Below are positions 57,574-64,000 of a stretch of 64,000 nucleotides of DNA, piece after piece. The translations under genes were made by a program, and so were the position numbers. The first letter of the stretch is position 1, and each line of letters begins with the position of its first letter. The stretch is from Aphidius gifuensis (Eukaryota; Arthropoda; Insecta; Hymenoptera; Braconidae): the NCBI RefSeq assembly GCF_014905175.1, contig NC_057789.1, positions 11,646,876-11,710,875 of the forward strand. Reading direction: 5' to 3'. A model generated the notes under the pieces. It saw only the letters and a list, made by a program, of their open reading frames with translations, was not told the DNA's origin and made no database searches.

Positions 57574-60260
57574 TCATTGTGTTGCATTTGGATCTGTTTT
57601 TTTACAATTTGGACAAAACCAATTACCCTTTGGCGGTACTTTAATATCAACGCATTCAAAATGAAACCATTCAATTTTACAATTTTTTGAATCACACGCA
57701 ATCATTTCAGATACTTCATCATATGGACAACGACAATAACAGTATAATTTAGCTCCAGATGTTGGTCCGGAAACACTAAAATTATCAACTGGTATTGTTG
57801 GTGATTCTATCATTGGTGTTTCATCAATTTGCATTTTGTTATCACCATCTGATGTATTTGAATCACTTGATGAATCATTTGCATCATCTGAATCACTAAC
57901 TGAACCAACATGTAAATTATCAACTTCTTCACTATTATTATCTTGTATATTTAATGATTTTTTCTTCATAATCATTGCTTCACCACCTAATTGATGTTTT
58001 ATCCTTATAGGTCTTACTTTAAGTGTTAATGGTGGTGTTGATGGTGGTGGTGGCAATAGTGGTGTAGGTAACAGTGGTTGTGATGATAGTGGTGGTGGTG
58101 GTTCTTGTTGTGGTGACGGTGGTGATGGTGATGATGATGGTAGTGCTATTGACGGCGGTAGTAGTGGTGATGATGGTGGTTCTTGCTCTGTTGGCGGTGG
58201 TAGTAGTGGTGATGGTGATGTTGGTAGTGATGATTGTAATATTGATGGTTGTAATTTTAGTGACGGTACTTGTTGTATTGTATTATGTTGTGGCGATAGT
58301 GCTGGATATGTATGATTAAATTCCATTGGAAATGATGGAGGCAATGGTGGTGGAAGTAAATATGATAGTGGTGGTGGATCAGTACGACGAAATTTCAATA
58401 ATTTTTCTTGTAAATGTGCCTCTTCATCACTCGAATCATCGTAAAACCTTTTTGGTTTTCTACGTCTTTTTGATGATCGTTTTGTTTCACTTTCACTCCC
58501 AGAATATGAATGATTTTGTTGTGGTGTTGTTTGATAAGAATTATTTATTGCATAATTATCATATACTGGTGTTGATGATGGTGATGGTGTTGAATAATTT
58601 GTATTATTTGGCAATGAAAATCTTATTTTTTGTTTAGCTCTGTAGGCCTTATTATTTGGAATGTTTAATTTAAATGAATCAATTGTTTTTGACATTTGTA
58701 GTTGTAATTGATGTTGTTGTTGTAGCTGTTGCTGCAGCTGTTGTTGATGTTGTTGTGTTGAATTTATTTGACAATTTGACAATTTTGCTTTACGTCCACG
58801 AGGTCCTTTTGGAGCTCCTCTAGTTGGACGACTATCTCTAATTGGACGACTGTCTCTAGTTCCTTTTTTTTTCTTTCTACCTCTTGTTTTTTTCTTAGGA
58901 CTTGAATTTAGTTTTTGTGTATCATCAATTGTACCATTTTGCAAGGGTTTTATCGGCTCTTCTGGCTGTGGTACTGATGCAAGAAGTTGATTACGTTTTT
59001 CTTCTAATAATTGTAGTGCTAATTTTTGCGGATGTTCATCATAAAAATCTTCATCTGTTTCAGTTTCTGTTGTATCTAAATCTGAATGACGAAGAACTAA
59101 TTTTGCATCTTTTATTCTTTTTTGTTCTTCTTCATATGAATCTGGTATTGGTGATGGAATTTTCGGTGGTATATCTTGGTTTATTTTATTTGTTTCAATT
59201 GTCTCATCGATAGTCATATTTTCACTATCATGACTTTCTTTGATATTATTTTGTTTGATTGTTTTATTTTGTTTTTTATTTGAGGACTCTGAGTCAGAAC
59301 TAGAGCTTGAGCTAGATGACGAACCACTTGATGATGATGTACAACTACAATTACTATCAGAACAACAACTGGTATCAGAATCACTAGATGAATCACTCGA
59401 TGACGATGATCCATCAGTTTTTTCTTTATTTTTCTTTTTAGGTGATTTTGTTTTTTTCTTTTCATTTTCAGTTGTATTTTCAGCAGGTTTATTCTCAATC
59501 TCAGGTGGTTGAGTATTTGTTTCTTCAATTATTTCAGTATTTACGATTGTTTTTTCATCAATATTTTTTATTTCATTTTCATCAACAATTTTTTCTTCAT
59601 GTTTTTCAACAATTTTATTTTCAGCATCATTATTCTGAATTGAATTATCAATTTTTGATGAATCAGTATAAACAATACAATAATCATGATCATCAGTAAT
59701 AATATCAATTAATTCTAATCTTTTTTTTTCTTCTTCAATTTTATTTTCAGCAGCTAGATCAAAATCTTCTGTTCCCAAACTTAATCTGTATGATTTAAAA
59801 TTATTCCATATACCATTCATAATTGTAACTTGTTGATCATCAGTAATAGTATTATCATCATCATTTAATTTATTAATTTCTCCATCTTTATTATTTTTAT
59901 TATTATCATCATCATTTGATTTATTAATTTCTTCATCTTTATTATTTTTATTATCATCATTCAATTTATCATCAGATACACAAATAACAATATTATCATT
60001 TTTTTTATTAATAATTTCATTATCAGTATCAGAATCTGAGTCAGATGATAAATTAAGTGGTGGTAAATCATAAACATCAATAACTTTTTTAACATGTTCA
60101 TCTGGTTTTTTAATAATAATTTCATTATTAACATTAATTTGACTTGATTGCTGTTGTTCAGATGTTTTTAAATGTTCATTCAAATTTTCACTATTATCAA
60201 AATTATCATTATCAACGTTCATTGGCTCTGGCTTATCATTATCATTAATTTCATTTGATA

Positions 60261-60302
<42 letters not shown>

Positions 60303-61666
60303 TATTACAAGAAATTGGAATAACAGGTGGTGGTAATATTTCCGGTGGATTATGAATTCCAATATCATGTCTTCCAAGAGCTTTTTTAGATATAAATTTT
60401 TGAAAACAAATATTACACTCATATGGCTCATGATTAGTATGTATACGTTTATGTACTTTTAATGCAACAGCTTTTTTAAATATAATATTACATTCATCAC
60501 ATGTAAATTCATTTGGTGGTGTACAAAAATGATAAATATGTGGCCATTTTTTTTGTAAACATTTTTTACAATCAACTGATTCAGTACCATGTTTCCAATA
60601 AAGATGATTTTTAAAATCAGGTTTATTTCTATATGATATACCACATCTAAAACATGGATGTATTATTTTATGTTTCATAATATGATTTGATAATTTATGT
60701 TGATTAGTTGTTGTTTCAAGACATATATCACATGTATGATGTGCTCTACGTAAATGTACCATTAAACGAAATGCTGATGGTAATATATCCATTGATAAAC
60801 AATTACAACAACGATATTTAATATCATTTAATGAATGTGATAATGATGGTATTTGAGTAAATGGATTAACACTCATTGATAAATTTGTTTTATCAATACC
60901 AGGACAAAGATGACATAATAATTCACTGTAACTATAAAATGATAATTTACACATTATACATATTATTACCATTTTTTGATGTATTTTACGATTATGTTGA
61001 TAAACATCTTTATGATTTAATGATGTAATACGACAATAAAAACATTCATATCTACGTGTTTTTGTTATATTATATGTACCAATTTTTGAATCATAAGAAT
61101 CAAGATTAATATAATGATTTGATAATTCATCAAGTGATTTTTTAACACGTTGAATAAATTGATATTTTTCAATTATTATTGCTGGATGTTGAGGTTGAAA
61201 ATTATGCTCAGCAAGCATATGTAAAGCTAATTGTTTACCATCAACAGCAATTTGTCTTGCATGATTACAATAAATACATATTGAACATGCTGCTTTTATA
61301 CAACTACGTAATAAATCAACAATATCTGTTGCATCAAGTGTTGCAACAACGTCAATATCGAGTAATGGCACATCATCAGATACCAATTTTATACCATCAT
61401 CAATTGGTATAATTGTTGTATTATCATTATTATCATTAGCATCATGATTATTATCATCAATAATTTTTTCATCATTATTAATATCATTGTTTTCAGCAGT
61501 TGTTGGAAGAAATGATAGAGGTTCAATTACTGGTTCTTCTTCTTCTTTCTCTTTGGTTTCATAATTAATTTGTTGATTCAATTGATTATCATTATTTTTT
61601 GTTGGTGATTCAGTTGATGTATCTAGTAATGATGTTACTGGTGATGATTCTTGCTGCTGCTGCTGC

Positions 61667-61697
<31 letters not shown>

Positions 61698-63654
61698 CTC
61701 GTATTGGTGATGATGATTTGGGTCTTTCATTTGAAGGTTCAATTTGATTATCATTATTATCACAATCTAAATTATTTTTTTTATTAGTATCATTTTTTTC
61801 ATCAGACTCAGATGGTATAGTTATACCATTTGATGTGGCTGATACATGAAAACTTGAATTTTTATTTGTGCATATTTTGATAACCAATCTTCTGTCATTT
61901 GTATTAACACTGGACACTGATGCTATGGGTTTATTTTTATTTGATTCATTATTATCATCATCATCATCTTCATTTTCATCTGCTGATGAAGACGAGTTAC
62001 TCGATGATGATGATGAGGATGATGATGACAATAAATTATTCGTATCACGTTTCCAAATATTTGATTCATTGTTTTTTGAAAATTCAGATAATTTACTTAT
62101 TTCATTGTTGTCATCATGATCAGATATATCCATATGATTATCAGATAACTGTTTTTTATTATTATCTTGATAGCTATCTGATGATTTATTCATCCTTTCA
62201 TCATTGTCAGTTTCATCATCATCATGAATACCTTTTGATACACGCATTATTGTTTCAGTAACACTGTCATACTCATTATCAATGGCGTTAACAATTTTTT
62301 CATTATTATGATTATTAATTATGATTTTTTTATTATTATCAAATGTATCAGATAATACTGGACTCGACTGTTTTTCAATTGTTGTGTCATTATTTTCATC
62401 ATCAAAACATTTTGATACTTGAAATATTGTTTCAGCAACAGTATCCTCTGATAAATTATCATTATTACAATTTTTTTTATCATTTTCAATGGATTCTTTG
62501 TTGTCATTAGTTAAACTATTTTGTTTTTGTATAAATGTATTATTATCATATATATTATTTAAATTGAGAGTATTATCATCAATTGGCACATTACTGATAA
62601 TTTTATTATTATCTGAATTAATATTATCATTAGTAATATTATTAACTTTTCTATCATAAGTATTTGTTACGTTACGTTTATACAATGATAATAATTTTTT
62701 ATCATGATTACTAATACGATTCCTAATTTTAATTTTCTTTTTAATATTAAAATTATTATTATTAATTGTTGTTAATTTATTATTTTTATTATATTTTATA
62801 ATATTTACGGGATTAATAACTAATTTATCATTATCATTTGTTTGTATTTGACAATAATGGTTATAAAAATTATCCGATTCAGTAAAAATTTTTTCACATG
62901 AACAACATATTAGGTAACACGAGCCAATAAATGAATGATAAAAATCATCAACTGAATCATATTTAATACCTTTTACACGATGTTGTTTTTCAAGATGTTG
63001 TGATAATCTATCAGCAGCACCAAATAAACCCAAACAAAATAAACAAATGTGACGATTATGTATATCTCTCATATGAATAAACAAATTCCAATTTTCAAAA
63101 TATGTTTCACATGTTGCACATTTATATACTTTACGACTTATTTTAAATTTATTAGCAATATTTTTGAATTTATCATTTATTGATAAATTTTGTAATGATG
63201 TACTTGGTTTATTATTTATTTCACTATAATTATTTTTTGTTTTTAATGTATATTTGCAATGACAAATATTTTTATTATTTTTCATTTCACTATTTACCAT
63301 TGTTTGTTTTGATTTTTTACATCTTAAACAAACATTTTTTTGAATATCAATTAATAAATTTGAATTAAGATATTGTGATTGGCTTTTTATTTTACTATTT
63401 TTAACATTACGTATTACTAATTTTTGATTATTATCAATTAATTTCCCAGTTGGTGTTTTATTTATGATGACTTCTTTCTTTTCCATTGCTGGATATACAG
63501 ATATATTTATTTTTTCTGGTTCTTTATCATTATCGTTTATTAATATATCATTTTTAAAACTTTCTAATTTGTATGTTGAACTTTTAATTTCTTCTTCATC
63601 TTCATCATGTTGTCCTTCTTGTTCTTCATCTTCATCTTCATCTTCATCTTCATC

Positions 63655-63707
<53 letters not shown>

Positions 63708-63927
63708 TTTCATCATCATCATTTTCATCATCATCATCATCATCATCAAATTCTTCATCTTCATCAAATGATTCATCATCATCATCCCAAGAATCTTGGG
63801 ATACTGACTCCTCGGCATTTTTTATTTTTTCATCAACATTATTTAATTGAAAATTTGATGATGATTTACTGTCATCAAACTTGTTCCAAGTATCAGCATT
63901 TGTAACTTCTGTTTCATCTTCTTCCAT
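57574..63927 (-). CDS. Large C2H2/PHD zinc-finger protein, MESR4-like
   Basis: Probable nuclear regulator. About 2117 residues are encoded in a single uninterrupted exon, starting from the first ATG (63927, MEEDETEV). The frame is open upstream to the window-side acceptor-like TTTAATAG at about 63964, so an earlier coding exon is possible. Order: Asp/Glu-rich tract (about 50-110), C2H2 pair near 272 (YKCATCETYFENWNLFIHM), polyserine and polyglutamine tracts, a cluster of about eight C2H2 fingers at 885-1200 (for example FTCDECNIIFKKAVALKVHK), Asn/Asp- and Ser-rich linkers, AT-hook-like KKKTRGRKKKK and GPRGRKAK near 1680-1720, a proline-rich stretch, and a C-terminal PHD finger (about 2067-2113) with YCYCRCPYDE, MIACDS, EWFHFECV and WFCPNCK. 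The PHD resembles ING-type readers of histone H3K4me3, but length and architecture fit Drosophila MESR4 better than ING. Confidence 0.75.
60262..60298. repeat. (ATT)n run encoding polyasparagine
   Basis: A trinucleotide run that reads as about 12 asparagines in the MESR4-like protein. Confidence 0.85.
61651..61696. repeat. (TGC/TGT)n run encoding polyglutamine
   Basis: About 15 glutamine codons, mixed CAG and CAA on the coding strand. Confidence 0.85.
63625..63750. repeat. (TCA/TCT)n run encoding the acidic tract
   Basis: Long TCATCA and CATCTT runs which read as Asp and Asp-Glu repeats on the minus strand. The antisense frame is a spurious polyserine ORF. Confidence 0.9.
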
Positions 63928-64000
63928 AATAGTAGACTCGATCACGACGATGGTGGACTTTATCTATTAAACACAAATGTTTTTTTTATTAAATAGGTAT

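Noticed and set aside
57574..57800. ING tumour-suppressor family member based on the PHD finger
   Set aside because: ING proteins are a few hundred residues with an N-terminal ING domain and no C2H2 cluster; this one is over 2000 residues with many C2H2 fingers.
63464..63850. A polyserine ORF on the plus strand
   Set aside because: Antisense of the Asp/Glu tract of the MESR4-like gene.

Overview
The window is a strongly AT-rich stretch of an animal nuclear genome, most likely an insect and probably a parasitoid-type hymenopteran. The evidence is spliced protein genes with GT-AG introns, an insect-type non-selenocysteine thioredoxin reductase ending SCCS, a centrocortin/CDR2 homologue, a MESR4-like gene, and very dense short inverted-repeat transposons. 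The order or species cannot be fixed from sequence alone. I see no bacterial operon, CRISPR array, rRNA gene or intact transposase.

Layout. 1-1779: an interspersed repeat followed by three miniature transposons nested in one another. 1780-3440: PRPF31 (spliceosomal U4 snRNP protein), plus strand. 3441-5534: AT-rich spacer. 5535-13047: a gene-free nest of fold-back and miniature inverted-repeat elements, several inserted in each other. 13048-16980: AT-rich spacer with one terminal-inverted-repeat element. 16980-38430: the CDR2/centrocortin gene, plus strand, with two alternative first coding exons 14 kb apart and a 15 kb intron full of repeats. 39155-40899: a POLDIP3/SKAR-like RNA-binding protein, minus strand, convergent with the CDR2 gene. 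41150-43122: a MITE cluster between the divergent POLDIP3-like and mini-filamin genes. 43307-44467: a very short filamin (one CH domain, two filamin repeats). 44870-48131: a second MITE cluster. 48827-49678: a BCL7-family SWI/SNF subunit. 49945-53510: two tandem sniffer-like short-chain dehydrogenases, minus strand. 53187-56192: thioredoxin reductase, plus strand, with alternative cytosolic and mitochondrial first exons, the cytosolic one lying inside an intron of the opposite-strand dehydrogenase. 57574-63927: a very large zinc-finger/PHD protein resembling Drosophila MESR4, minus strand, running close to the end of the window.

The genes are unrelated housekeeping or regulatory genes (splicing, mRNA export/translation, centrosome, chromatin, redox), not a pathway cluster. 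Exon borders were worked out by reading splice sites and checking that the reading frame continues; all spliced models are open from start to stop. The most unusual material is the transposon landscape: four recurrent short families (called A, B, C and G here) whose nesting gives a relative insertion order, and several fold-back elements whose arms are made of short tandem repeats. I found no convincing new defence, toxin or biosynthetic system.
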